DNA of 64,000 bases from Streptomyces aurantiacus (GTDB lineage: Bacteria > Actinomycetota > Actinomycetes > Streptomycetales > Streptomycetaceae). The stretch covers positions 4,402,001 through 4,466,000 of the forward strand of contig NZ_CP114283.1 of assembly GCF_027107535.1 (NCBI RefSeq). Direction: 5' to 3'. The position numbers and the translations under genes were made by a program. Positions 32,501 through 38,278 of this stretch are shown piece after piece. Every line of letters begins with the position of its first letter. The first letter of the stretch is position 1. The notes beneath the pieces were generated by a model. That model made no database searches, had not been told where the DNA came from, and was given only the letters and a program-made list of their open reading frames with translations.

Positions 32501-35500
32501 GGGGCGGCCCGGTCCGGGCCGAGGACTTCCCGATCACCACGGAGAGCGGCGGCCGGGACATCAGTGCCGTCGGCCCGATCGACGGCGCCGCCGGACGGGC
32601 TGCGCGACAACAGGCAGCGATCACGGTCGACCGGTCACCCCTGTCGGCCGCCGCCGCCCGGCTCGAAGAGCTGAGTCCGGGGTCTTTCGGTCCGGAGAAG
32701 TCTGCTGCCGACCTGGACGCGCTCGCCCAGGACATCCTGCACCTGAACGACGACCTTGCGGACGACGTCGAAGACGACCCTGAACCGGACAACGAGTCCG
32801 ACGGCTCCACGATTTCGGACGCAGTTGAGCGGGACAGCGAATCCGAGGGGTCCATAGATCCGGACGAGGTGGTGTCCGACAACGAGTCCGACGGGTCCAT
32901 TGATCCCGACGAGGAAGTGGTGTCGGACGACGAATCCGAGGGAGCCATTGATCCCGACGAGGAGGTGGTGTCGGACGAGGAGCCTGAAAGCTCTGTGGCC
33001 GACTTCGACTCCGACTCCGACGGCACTGACGTCGGCGGTGTCCGCGACGTCGCCGATGGACCGCCGGGTGCGTCTCACGCGCCCGACGACCCCGCTCCGG
33101 AAACCATCCGCTTCGACGTCGACGACCTGTCGGACCAAGCGCGCACGCTGTACGAGCTGGTGGACGAGTCGATGGCGGCCGGGAGAGCGACGAGCCGGGC
33201 GGCGTTGAGTTCGTACTACCTGGGCAAGCAGGGCCTGTTGTCCGACGCCACTCGCCTGACCGCGCAGGACGGCACCCCGGCGGGGCGGAACTGGACGGGC
33301 CGGCCTGTCCAGGATGTGGACGCGTCCTCGTACGACAACGCGGGCGAGAAGCGTGAACCCCGGCCGGCGCTGTGGGCACAGGATCCGAGTGCGCCCCATC
33401 CGTATGTGATCGGGACGAAGGGCGGCGACCACCGGAGCGTCATTCTGGCCCTGCCGGATCGCAGCAAGCGGTGGAGGCTGTCGTCGCAGGAGTTCGCCGA
33501 ACTGCTGGCCTTGGACGAAGACCTGACCGGTCGTGATGACGCCACCCGGGTGGTGCTCGTCTCGCCGAAGGCCGGCGCCCAGGGGCTGGACCTGCCGCGC
33601 AGGGCCGCGGCCCGGGTGCGCAAAACGCTGTGGTCGCACAGCGGTGAGGTCGGCATGAAGCCGAACCAGGACACCGGCCGGCACCGCATCGAGGTGACCG
33701 ACAACCTGGATCTGGAAGTCGCGGCGACGGGCGAGTGGATCGGCAGCAAGCCGGACGATCTGGGGTCGGACCCCGAGCGGACCGGGCCCGGGGAAGGCGT
33801 TCTGCGGACGAGCGACGGAAGAACGCTCCAGGACGAGGCGATCAGGAGTTTCACCCTCACCGTCGCGGGATGGCCCGTCGGCCGTGCCGTGTTGAGCGGC
33901 GCCGATCAGATGCAGCGTGAGTCGTATCTCCAAGCGATGATCCGGTCGACGGAGTGGTACAGCTACGACCCGGTCACCGGTAAACAGATCGGACCTCCCC
34001 GACCGGTGCCGTGGAAGGGCCTGAAACCGTACTTCTATGTCGGCCACGGTCTGCCGGGGCAGACCATCCTGGTGGAAGACGAGCTGGAGAGCGAGGTTCT
34101 GGTTCGTGGACCTGAGACCGGCCACCTTCTCCGACGGCGCCCGAGCATGCAACAACTCGACCCGAACACGCCCATCGTGTTCCTGTCCTGCTGGGGAAGC
34201 GAGCGGGAGGGGAACGACGCCGCCCCTGAAATATGGAGTCGCCCGTTCGTCACTGATCCGCTCGCCGTCCTGTCGGCGGCCCAGGGCGTCTCCAATACGA
34301 CGAGGCGCGACGTCTACGCCCCCAGCAGGGTGCACACGACTGTTGAAAAGGGCGGCGAACTACTGCACCACGGGATCACCACCACGCCGGTGAACGACCC
34401 GGTGTACATGGAGAAACTGCGCCCCGAGCCGACCCCGGACGAACTCGACACCCTGGCCGAGCAGGCCGGCCTGGAGACGTCCTCGGACTTCACCCCGGCC
34501 ATGGCCAGGTACACGACGCTGAGGCTGGTCCGGGCCCTCCGGATCACGTTCGGCGTCGATGTGGAGAGCGACAAGGACGACCCGGTCGGCACGTACCAGG
34601 GGTTGCTGCGCGGTATCGGCGCCTTGGAGGTCATGCGCCGCAGGGACGAGAAGCTGCGTGGGTACGGGGAACTGACGCTCGATCTGCTCGACCGGGTCAC
34701 GCGCGGACACCACGGCCTGACGACCGCCCCCGGTACCCGGCCGGCATCGCTGGACCCCGCCGACGTACGGACGATGCTGGAAGCGGCGTCGGCACGGCTG
34801 TCCGCCGACCGGCAGTCCACAGGTCAGCCGTCCACCTTGCCGGACTTCCTTGCGCTGCCCTCCGTGGACCGGGCCCGCGAACTGATCGAAAAGGGCGATC
34901 CGGACCGGTGGGTCCGCCGAGTTCTGAGGCTGATCGACTCGACTCAGATCACCGCGGACGACCGGCAGAACGCGCTGTGGGCCACGGTCAAGGCCGTGGA
35001 AAGCGTGGAGAACCATCCCGACCCCGACGCCCTGACGACGAAGGTGCTCCATCTGGCCAACGGTGAGAATCCGCAGGACGAGGTTCTGCGGGCGAACCTG
35101 CTGCAGTTGGCGGCCATGACGGCGGCCCTCGGCCGCAACGCCTACGATCCAACGGTGCTCGCCGCGACCGACCTCCAACGTCACGGGGCGCTGAGCGACA
35201 CCACTCAAATCATCTCCGCGGAGGGCCGGAAGGCCGGGCGCCGTTGGACAGGGAAGCCCTTGAGGCTTCCCCTCTGGGCGGACGGCTACGAGACGTCACC
35301 CAGCGGCGAGCTGCTGGGCGCCCGGCCGTCCTCCGCACCCTGGTCCAAGAGGGGATTCGGAAGGTCGTCCCGTCCCGGCGGATACGTGCTGGACATGAAG
35401 GGCACGACCCCCGGACAGGTGGAGATGCCCTGGCCGGACAGGACCACCCGCTCGGTGCCCTACGCGGAGATCTCCGAACTGCTCTCCTACGACACCACCC

Positions 35501-36774
35501 TGGCGGAACTGGGTCTGGACGTCGCGATCGTCCCCGTCGGCGTGGATTCCGGGACCGTCGACCTGGCCACGTCACTCGCGGCCCGGACCGGGACCGCCCG
35601 GACCGTCTGGGTGCCGGAACACCCACTCCGACTCGTCGAGCGTCCGACGTCGAACGAGACCGTTCTCCTCATGACCTCGCAGATGTTCAACGCGACGCAC
35701 TGGTCACAGATACGTCCGCCTGAGTTGCCCGACCAGCCCGACCAGCCCGACCAGCCCGACCAGCCCGCCGAGTCCACTTCAGCCACCGCCACCGTCAGCT
35801 CGCTCGTCGGATCCGCCCCCGGTGTCGTCACGAACCGAGGCGACACTCCACCCCGGGCGCCTGTCGGCTTCAAGTCCACCTGGACCGGTGGGGATATCGG
35901 TGAACGGCGCCCGCCACGGCTGGGCCGCGACGGAATCACGAGGGCGGGAGGCGAGCGGTACAGCAGCAGCGTCGACAGCAGCGGCACGGACGCCACCATC
36001 AGCGAGGAGGCCACGGGCCGGACCGTGCAGGCGCACTCGAAGCCGGCCCCTGCCCCGGACACGAGCCCCGAGCCGAACCCGGACCCGGCAGAGGCCCTGG
36101 TGGGACTCGTCGGCCCGGACGACAGTGCGTACGACCCGGCCCCGCGACGCGGCTCCGTCGACCTCGACCTCGACCTCGACCTCGACCTCGACCTCGACGT
36201 GGAGCACGTACCCGTCGTCCCCCGTGACGACGCCCAACGCCAGTGGGTTGCGAGGCAGGTGACGACGGACGATCTGCCAGGGAATCCGCCGAGGGTCGAC
36301 CGTGCCGCCCTCGCGAGCCCGGCCGATCTGAGGGCGGCGGGCGTCGCGATGACCCCCGGAATGGACGTCGAGGTGCAACTAGGCGGAGGCGTACGTGGCA
36401 GCGGGCTGGCACCGCTCGACCAGGTGCGGCTGCTGCTGACCCGCCCCGGCCCGTGGCCCGACGTGCTCGACGCCGTCGCGGCGGCGGTGTCGCGGCGGAT
36501 CTGGCGGTCGGCGTTCACGGACTTCCAGAGCGCGATCTCGACCGGGGGCACGGACGTGGACGCCGCCAAAGCATGGAAGGCGGCCGTCGGACTGGTTCTG
36601 CCGCACGAACCGCACGACGTACTGGCGGATTCCCGGTACGCGGGGGAGGAATTCCGCGACGCGGTGCGGCAGATCGCCGACCACCTGGCAGCGGGACGGA
36701 CGGACCTGCGGACGGTCGCGCAACTCGCCGCCCAGCTCCGGCGCAACCTCGGACCAGAACTAGGCCGTTTCTGA
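17554..36774 (+). CDS. Giant 'lonely Cys'-type ESX-linked multidomain protein (6406 aa)
   Basis: One open frame of 19.2 kb. Residues 1-~320: WXG100-like helical and membrane-active N-terminus (LALIAILSIFTGGTSLVEIA). ~320-900: acidic and Pro/Thr linker. ~905-1790 and ~5180-6000: two copies of a large module sharing 'GLDLPRR', 'LT.KVLHL' and a His...Cys pair (His1290/Cys1343; His5498/Cys5546), resembling CHAT/caspase-fold (clan CD) peptidases. ~1958-3700: long beta-rich region of unknown type. ~3750-3976: coiled coil. ~4039-4246: OTU-like domain with Ala4054 in place of Cys but His4240 present. ~4333-4646: second OTU-like domain with Cys4345 and His4627. ~4900-5030: OmpA-like 'VGRQRADAVRDLL'. 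The end is a helical domain finishing in 'LGPELGRF'. A secreted or surface effector is likely; activity is untested. Confidence 0.85.
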   Translation: MAIIFPPALREFIEVWVGANVATGNEDRGFDSRGAYNRLADDIDALSDAMKGAVENAGNSLPPQIAREFVAAVKLFVDDSGENHLAKFATELRDIGSRQVDRSMKLSEGKYQVLIEFILMNIELALIAILSIFTGGTSLVEIAAAKSRTALSILLILQRISRTIPTPLSAVFEAIQEAFVTFMAQVISMTAPDDPDRRRNDFDWMDIAQSAAAGALAGLFGGVFSQFTKPFVNKIFKDSPVWKEVAELPLAFINEGQAETFAEAFTTLFFEGTFKLDPGTFLSAGTSGLIFEGASDIAEFGGKWLNQNFFQNHDFDLNGVNDVDDINDVTTGAGGHGNVIRPHTVSDDGFYNDVYNDPYDVPDSTNSPLPYTGGIGIGEGGTTSFVPDVSDAGDFGDVDSVSDTSDVRFANRDSSVFDSVSDASSVSDYDGIDGFGQQGPTDGFTPVYPGPEAGGAVTGGPVGVNGTSKPPYSVSPSYLDGDDGLYADPEGVVARNTPPTTRDANGESVFDTLNFYEAPPAGNDSPADTLPNIPTVGTSAPGTPSFTPTAGPTSTPVSDYTDADSTDADSSLSDENLVDDPESAEAPAGRTGGNSALSGPDESVRQRTPDGDSEALLDQDADTDADADADTGANPDTNPDTDSSSRADAPTVTPGIPPAAPNVTPAVPPAAHQSTDPSTPTAKHSTANGTYPAQTTAPHGGKAVTPGTAEQAGTGTRTDADIDANAHADVNADAVTNAPTEPNLVPETSAPADTSLHPSTPLTPPDLASAPATPRTEAGAQQRTTTPATTPEGETAAQHERPYRTVRTESEPLPTSSSGHPPAPTVSVDAPRSPDAVPDTPADVRELPLDVPEGAYFSAPAPADIPVSSSSSPGSTDSIDMIMDWEDADDAASVDESMADSDESPEPQPFTPEEIQHHHQLLTGVFGTDIVSHHIYPGLQEAIARVDRLRQLDRGLRDGPLDLDAVTRSVLGLDRAAPVTGAQRSELFRVAMDAAVESAGSLAALAAFHLQLRGVLSRSRAMTTESGAVRGRNWTDTVIPDLDATTVGRSVQQPDNNADADADDLDDTIVRTDVRTAPWHRPGGPRPYVVVASGTHKHVEVRGYDGAPREVPIDVFAELLALDPALASLPADVPVVLLIPGAGARGLDLPRRTADRIGRDTWSANGGVDLAPQDDPSLPYTVSLSSGGGLPRADWVRSAPGQVLDPNGPDGGEDAPAWEREVLSHTIVTESGPIGRGVFDDAEAPSKMEALRHATEATELWHRNPATGVWTKDDKPVPFAGKPVYVFAAHSWPGQTHLPTEAKEGNGETAVKVARSKEVGGLLKRRPSLAELPPNHGVLMEACWDAAPEGTTRARRDARDAFVPDPLAVISDGQRTSNVTERTVYGGTRTVGLQQLPGRGWVHVLMTDAQGRRGQWVKFRPEPAGDTLDDRARAAGLHTGPGPVRPETRTRTLRLVRALRLSLGVAVEDEAGYADLLRGIGELDMMRATDPSFDGFGPFTMDLFARAARADRQRRQGVADGDPGSAPTPEAYRDLLLVAAESAHTSPGTALSDFVALPQVVATAQRLSGLADLDAQAVSVLRLDGDSPTVGEPERSRLFWATAKALEWESRTSDPDALTAKVLHLDQPDPVRRADLLRLVAQAAAAGRDVDSPTELAAFHLELFGALSPQTQLLDVNGEPTGRQWAQSEPDVNVKVDTSRVIVTAPQPGGGIRPVGAERTPWKAPNRPEPYMVWAGGGADHMLMTLPDGSRHRVPYDEVAELLSRDPVLSDHRLDVDVVLTVSKAVPTPTAGSSTTSAVPVTANVPGADPRAVISAATGRGVWASRGSAGLGKVGPSKPYVPALLPTVPGGVAGADWGVVRPRDLLAPATAASTSNTAGTEAVTFGDAITAPTTDATIDPTTDAITAPTTDAITDPDLTVALVPKPTVAKPTESDPPPPDSPRLDHSMAPPPKRRTPVGFEDGRRMPGYVDDLPSLLPPELTAAEVEELLANPSTFGQSTVVLRGIDDALDTIDRELRRGRETRPAKGDTQLLTDLRQTLRDKPKTLADGDGRPFPYVNEAGEVRVLWVGARHYSNWSPYSDGLGDATKIDSMHRGAATFGLTKNMQANSQYGLGGPIGPAGTAVFGGFGRLSLRFGFINKVGYTLSDQRMNQMETRTLDESRSFLDDIYYEVRVTDATGRVVTNASTNTSTGSGASTGTGTSASTTNTGSAAPAQFAFGIHKGLLVRLPDSVLKMPKPGRIPRSIDLDRNSQYRFVRIEGFGPVAAIRDWAAGRIGVLPGSTAYTELDTFFSGDSFQRHGGTMARGRITTPPLFADDDKKSPLGVFVVEELIPQTAMLVGETDQAEMRDINTSTVRSERSRAEGKSLLMQAVAGPAFNFFDPGTALFGLRLQAGPTAQYSYARTWSAGLGGAGTLKSAGQVKGPKTALYLVVKSVRVRQAGDNAPPTRFLTWSLDRMTSAEARRLAGWDDGTRLALRNGVAPPFAPAYLTVDRPRTLGMHRVKEFTFDDGLRTRVTPDAADGVGRTLLDEFADGVVKGIAQRRQGLVVPLDQLLPPNLPKSWRARFNDVLARKPDEVLDAARSLPMPPQWGDPVKYRIALQNTLQILGVLSQQNITANLEALTTVGLPIRLTDPDAVGQTYYTLRVYGTLTGRRYEGKDVHEGMRFSAQGIDRLDGQMSSKRGVDLGFEGTLSGRDNAVDGAGLRHNVLGLTLGGRKGWQRESEISFGSTVTNEPMSVSNQPTHLYRFDIGLTATLSGYWRPRGLIRGVGLGLPGLLVLDEPVNVLFGRRTTPGPLPGGGPVTGQVLIGVPVQHAPAADPYADGALNPYLSDEPAPTPMNTERALALAKGSLVLPAGAGKGQPARRLAERGTQQFKEFQQHPFVIVNMVLSPTLTAEVDRVLKTASGSAWQLVKEGAPTREAIVRTFTPQYLAASFDQSSGPLGLVGSGLLGKGPFGELWGTYRYATTVGDLHALTPSMSMDTEMTLGGTRQAAGKTSNSTSLVFGGQLVYAVAQNPGHGIMGTYGIVANPFSTSRAHSVSVVRTVVADTNRKGFTHQVLVAADVDHWFALTSSRLGTGRIGTAAAGSALVPRSLAGAAGTELTSPGGLLGHLPEKSAHRLGLLDDGMGEVPRYTRQQWTPQPWLRDAAFGTYAVNALDPTEVLLAFDRRIGELGLDDESRERIRQLVTARATRALKGEMTTTGPSTMVTAGGWGWDSVRIGSRRVRVRVELIPGTPTFDGLDHSAELEENRRAIETSQTNSEYSSGADVGLLTSQMVYTGNATVPGAGPSYTESGSHRQTVASSHAVTTVTIYRAASTEPHAETVTPYRMRITLEADNTPDTGVPADSGGKSGKGPTRNSQHGKATALDRFRGRLRIVEEDDVGELREHVPLSLMEPARSEPAHGTLLPAPDPAADPALAAPPRRVPLPEVRKAGEELLIRDGEGVTKPFTFPENGMHPRGIVGIQNIRVANDLLLLQAYDTGYSSHALKAKDDAKNGAENGSDAAADAAALTELLRKSRETGLTRLGTGSAQALEDGTSTMAVTSFYPRTTEPDGYQVVGLTEKSFIGTDTGQLSLRSTPDFSRALLLTVADGKKLEVLKRYGENAGTSSSGEHTQSGSFGGAFLYDSPANAGLNQIGLFGPGPNDLDGDGMPVGDDHLTSRNLKPRTDRSFLFAVPNTWLSVGDVHRNIVDSKLANKVRSGTFGKARPGPQAMESKAYVVAWIREDVARKLKLISDVNFPEGVKKAWDAVGSASKAWVEADKAYWKKRRASGHLRRDLDAAQAALDQAAGIARAAARPVDLAQAEADAADTALRQAENDARRDHGLADARVAAAQAEADAFAENEDGAEPEHEGWAQLLRDEQDAVRARLAEATAAADQVRKTADLRLDTARREKAEDDERLDTALLSARAPGQKFDDATARRNTARDAFDTRRAELDELRAAAEKAAAEYHRVRAGTDQLTRWHRLAATEEGREQLDGLAEPPAVTYQAPPRAPKPSSPAPPRYTRTGTGADTVLTAPASPASPVQTVPSATSARATYTLHDVPRDGDAFLRALALGLEHASPGLLAAEGIDLDDPRAMSELRRKMASWLTDHADEDLLAAVAPDHTDTFSADETAAAGLDLGTDTPARREFDALDGLIPHAVSLSPATRAELAITQLLRQGDAASETGWDHSAADLLPLLAARTFGVRVTVVRSDGGFQDFTPENPRGEGNLQGLVENSGRPGAHVVLSLDDRHYQLALPTGRTPLTDLTDQTDPTDTQPTDDKKGSEEQNSEDKGSEESSEEKGSDNKVGVEKGSVEKDSVEKSGVEKGSDDRNAEPSTTDSVRARGHRVRVPATGECLLYSFMAGDPTHLRNRLSSLATTDPEAYLWLEDPAAVRDELRRQATIRSRTGKLPTGPPHVVLQAMRSFVEDYVVRSEGRLHPQIVGQFRQTVADAFGTRVTGMNRAERLAQLAHHGVQHIPVPEALDPTELQRRYVAARVASETAAPDPSISARDARAVQEAYAEDLSPRQMFEYLQEHGLLPTPDDLDDGALGRLLQTVYSESAAPLDDQELPTLLEAVLNWEQRWGTAAGEIFLPLLAHAFNTRVDVVQALPSGTRRVSRAGPDNALRQTEVYYNGVNHYDGSDAAPRDGFGNSVLPKRIKDEEKDQKGDIRLNPLWVPLDEVDPNLLITGNRDAVWLYTVTDDGRVIVGTEQLSGIVTEEQFDALLAGMRENDPDLTAESLRQAMDGLGHTGIAAGFVEPDPAGADPAKAGRTLPGRSRVSGEFRWNAELNSWVVNDKSGRYMSESVRPGLDPAEAAAWLANVAALFSDRLGVVVRPDQVKTAAPVPAPLLPPPPPIPPTEPPAPPTAPLVSVPPPAPEAPAAPEPDPSTRVPEAEHDADRTNTDPIQRRRIAELAEQIVMSGLSDLRAGLRIPRITITGYSNGQRFALFGGAVEDAETVGRQRADAVRDLLLDEIRHQLELNERAVRDVREVRGGPVRAEDFPITTESGGRDISAVGPIDGAAGRAARQQAAITVDRSPLSAAAARLEELSPGSFGPEKSAADLDALAQDILHLNDDLADDVEDDPEPDNESDGSTISDAVERDSESEGSIDPDEVVSDNESDGSIDPDEEVVSDDESEGAIDPDEEVVSDEEPESSVADFDSDSDGTDVGGVRDVADGPPGASHAPDDPAPETIRFDVDDLSDQARTLYELVDESMAAGRATSRAALSSYYLGKQGLLSDATRLTAQDGTPAGRNWTGRPVQDVDASSYDNAGEKREPRPALWAQDPSAPHPYVIGTKGGDHRSVILALPDRSKRWRLSSQEFAELLALDEDLTGRDDATRVVLVSPKAGAQGLDLPRRAAARVRKTLWSHSGEVGMKPNQDTGRHRIEVTDNLDLEVAATGEWIGSKPDDLGSDPERTGPGEGVLRTSDGRTLQDEAIRSFTLTVAGWPVGRAVLSGADQMQRESYLQAMIRSTEWYSYDPVTGKQIGPPRPVPWKGLKPYFYVGHGLPGQTILVEDELESEVLVRGPETGHLLRRRPSMQQLDPNTPIVFLSCWGSEREGNDAAPEIWSRPFVTDPLAVLSAAQGVSNTTRRDVYAPSRVHTTVEKGGELLHHGITTTPVNDPVYMEKLRPEPTPDELDTLAEQAGLETSSDFTPAMARYTTLRLVRALRITFGVDVESDKDDPVGTYQGLLRGIGALEVMRRRDEKLRGYGELTLDLLDRVTRGHHGLTTAPGTRPASLDPADVRTMLEAASARLSADRQSTGQPSTLPDFLALPSVDRARELIEKGDPDRWVRRVLRLIDSTQITADDRQNALWATVKAVESVENHPDPDALTTKVLHLANGENPQDEVLRANLLQLAAMTAALGRNAYDPTVLAATDLQRHGALSDTTQIISAEGRKAGRRWTGKPLRLPLWADGYETSPSGELLGARPSSAPWSKRGFGRSSRPGGYVLDMKGTTPGQVEMPWPDRTTRSVPYAEISELLSYDTTLAELGLDVAIVPVGVDSGTVDLATSLAARTGTARTVWVPEHPLRLVERPTSNETVLLMTSQMFNATHWSQIRPPELPDQPDQPDQPDQPAESTSATATVSSLVGSAPGVVTNRGDTPPRAPVGFKSTWTGGDIGERRPPRLGRDGITRAGGERYSSSVDSSGTDATISEEATGRTVQAHSKPAPAPDTSPEPNPDPAEALVGLVGPDDSAYDPAPRRGSVDLDLDLDLDLDLDVEHVPVVPRDDAQRQWVARQVTTDDLPGNPPRVDRAALASPADLRAAGVAMTPGMDVEVQLGGGVRGSGLAPLDQVRLLLTRPGPWPDVLDAVAAAVSRRIWRSAFTDFQSAISTGGTDVDAAKAWKAAVGLVLPHEPHDVLADSRYAGEEFRDAVRQIADHLAAGRTDLRTVAQLAAQLRRNLGPELGRF
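20281..22910 (+). repeat. Giant-protein module, first copy (lonely Cys / CHAT-like)
   Basis: Encodes 'LLALDPALA', 'GARGLDLPRRTADRIGRDTW', then His1290 in 'YVFAAHSWPGQ', 'LKRRPSLAEL', Cys1343 in 'MEACWDAA', 'DPLAVISDGQRTSNVT', 'LRLVRALRLSLGV', 'LTAKVLHL' and a second shorter half ending near 'VVLTVSK'. All these landmarks recur in the same order ~12.6 kb downstream, showing an internal duplication. Confidence 0.85.
33100..35540 (+). repeat. Giant-protein module, second copy (lonely Cys / CHAT-like)
   Basis: Landmarks: 'LLALDEDLT', 'GAQGLDLPRRAAARVRKTLW', His5498 in 'FYVGHGLPGQ', 'LRRRPSMQQL', Cys5546 in 'FLSCWGSE', 'DPLAVLSAAQGVSNTT', 'LRLVRALRITFGV', 'LTTKVLHL'. The His-Gly and Ser-Cys contexts here are closer to CHAT/caspase active sites than in the first copy. 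DNA identity is low enough that the duplication must be old. Confidence 0.85.
35731..35766 (+). repeat. Four 9-bp repeats encoding Asp-Gln-Pro
   Basis: GACCAGCCC four times in a row in the linker after the second lonely-Cys module; a slippage-prone spacer whose length may vary between strains. Confidence 0.9.
36160..36195 (+). repeat. Six hexanucleotide repeats encoding Asp-Leu
   Basis: GACCTC six times in the linker near the C-terminus of the giant protein, giving an (Asp-Leu)6 tract. In-frame contraction or expansion would not disrupt the gene. Confidence 0.92.
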
Positions 36775-36844
36775 TGGCTCTTGGGGGCTAGGGCGTGTCC
36801 GATGGGTCCTGTGACTCGCCTTGCGCTGGATCGTTTCGGTCCGT

Positions 36845-37726
36845 GTGGGGCGAGGTGATCTTTCAGATGACGAGTGGATGCGGCTGGAGCGGCATCTGCC
36901 GCGTAACCGCGGTCGGGGCGGGCGTTGGCAGTGCCACCGTCGGGTGATCAACGGAATTCTGTTCCGGCAGCGGACCGGCCTGCCCTGGCGGGATCTGCCG
37001 CCTCAGTTCGGCAAGTGGAAGACGGTTCACGATCGTCATCGCAGATGGTCGGCGGACGGCACATGGGAGAAGATCCTTCGGGCCGTCCAAGCCGACGCGG
37101 ATGCAGAGGGCCGGATCGACTGGAGCATGGTGAGCGTCGATTCGACGTCCTGCCGAGCACACCAGCACGCAGCCGGCGCCCTCACCCGCGCGCCACGAAT
37201 TCCGGGCCGGCGCAGTCGCCCGGTGAGGCACCGTTCCGACGAGGGCCTGGGCCGCTCCCGGGGAGGGTTGAACTGCAAAATCCACCTGGCCAGCGAGGGC
37301 GGCCGTCGCCCGATGGCTTTCGTCATCACGCCCGGACAGTGGGGTGACGCCCCGTAGTTCATACCTGTGCTCGAACAGGTCAAAGTGCCAAGGCCGGGCA
37401 GCGGACGCCCACGCACCCGACCAGACCACGTCGGGGGAGATAAAGCGTATTCATCCCGCCGAAACCGCCGATACCTGCGGCGCCGACAGATCAAGCACAC
37501 GATCCCTGAACCCAGGGACCAGCGAGCCAGCCGCCAACGCCGGGGCAGTAAGGGCGGCCGACCCACCGGCTTCGACACAACGGTCTACCGGCGCCGCAAT
37601 GAGGTCGAGCGCACCATCAACCGGCTCAAGACGTTCCGCGCGGTCGCCACCCGCTACGACAAGAGAGCCTACGTCTTCCACGGGACGGTCACGGTCGCGG
37701 CAATCCGACTGTGGCTCCGCCCGTGA
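36845..37726 (+). pseudogene. IS5-family DDE transposase with premature in-frame TAG
   Basis: Translation from GTG 36845 reads 'GRGDLSDDEWMRLERHLP ... PWRDLPPQFGKW ... VSVDSTSCRAHQHA ... QWGDAP', stops at TAG 37355-37357, and continues in the same frame with 'FIPVLEQVKVPRPG ... GGDKAYSSRRNRRYLRRR ... EVERTINRLKTFRAVATRYDK' to a natural stop at 37726. Related transposases have Gln where the stop lies, so CAG to TAG is the simplest cause. The catalytic regions are otherwise complete. Probably inactive unless the stop is read through. Confidence 0.88.
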
Positions 37727-37741
37727 CCACCGCGTCCTCGC

Positions 37742-38278
37742 CTATCGGTCTTCCGGGACCAGGACGCCGAGCTCGACTTCCTCGAAAACGCGTGACCACC
37801 AGGTTTCTTCATCCTCGAACACCCTCGGATCGCTCTGCCGGGCCCGCTCAATCACGTCTTCGACGAAGTCTTCGTAGTCGTCGTCCGCATCGCTCTTCCC
37901 CGAGCAGGCGAACGCCTCCCACACTGTCAGGACGTTCTGCAGACCCGCAACCGACGAGCTGACCAGCCCGTACTGCTGATCCCCATCGCCTTCATAGCCA
38001 CGGACCATCCACACTTCACCGCTGTCGATCAGCAGCCAGTACGTGTTGACGCCGTCCTCGAACGCACCGAGGAACGCAGCCCGACCCGGCGGAAGGGCGC
38101 GGACATCCAGCTCCCGGCCCGAGTCCCGCACGAACATGCGATTGCAGTCGGCCGGCAACCCTCGATCGACCAGCTCAGACACCGCCTCGCCGCCCACACC
38201 CAGGCGCGTGAGAGAACTCGCGTCATATGGCAGCCACAGCGTGCTCGGCAACCGGCACTCCCTACTCGATCCGTCCAT
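37742..38278 (-). CDS. SUKH-like (SUKH-4 type) immunity protein
   Basis: 178 aa, ATG 38278; TTG 38251 is a possible later start. The order '...GLPADCNRMF', 'FLGAFEDGVNTYWLLIDSGEVWMV' and 'LVSSSVAGLQNVLTVWEAF' follows the SUKH superfamily pattern (Gly-rich loop, hydrophobic strands, then the SS/NSS-containing helix). The C-terminal half is acidic. SUKH proteins usually neutralise polymorphic toxins. Its place next to a giant ESX-linked protein supports that, but it is convergent and lies between IS ends, so the partnership is inferred. Confidence 0.7.
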   Translation of the reverse strand: MDGSSRECRLPSTLWLPYDASSLTRLGVGGEAVSELVDRGLPADCNRMFVRDSGRELDVRALPPGRAAFLGAFEDGVNTYWLLIDSGEVWMVRGYEGDGDQQYGLVSSSVAGLQNVLTVWEAFACSGKSDADDDYEDFVEDVIERARQSDPRVFEDEETWWSRVFEEVELGVLVPEDR

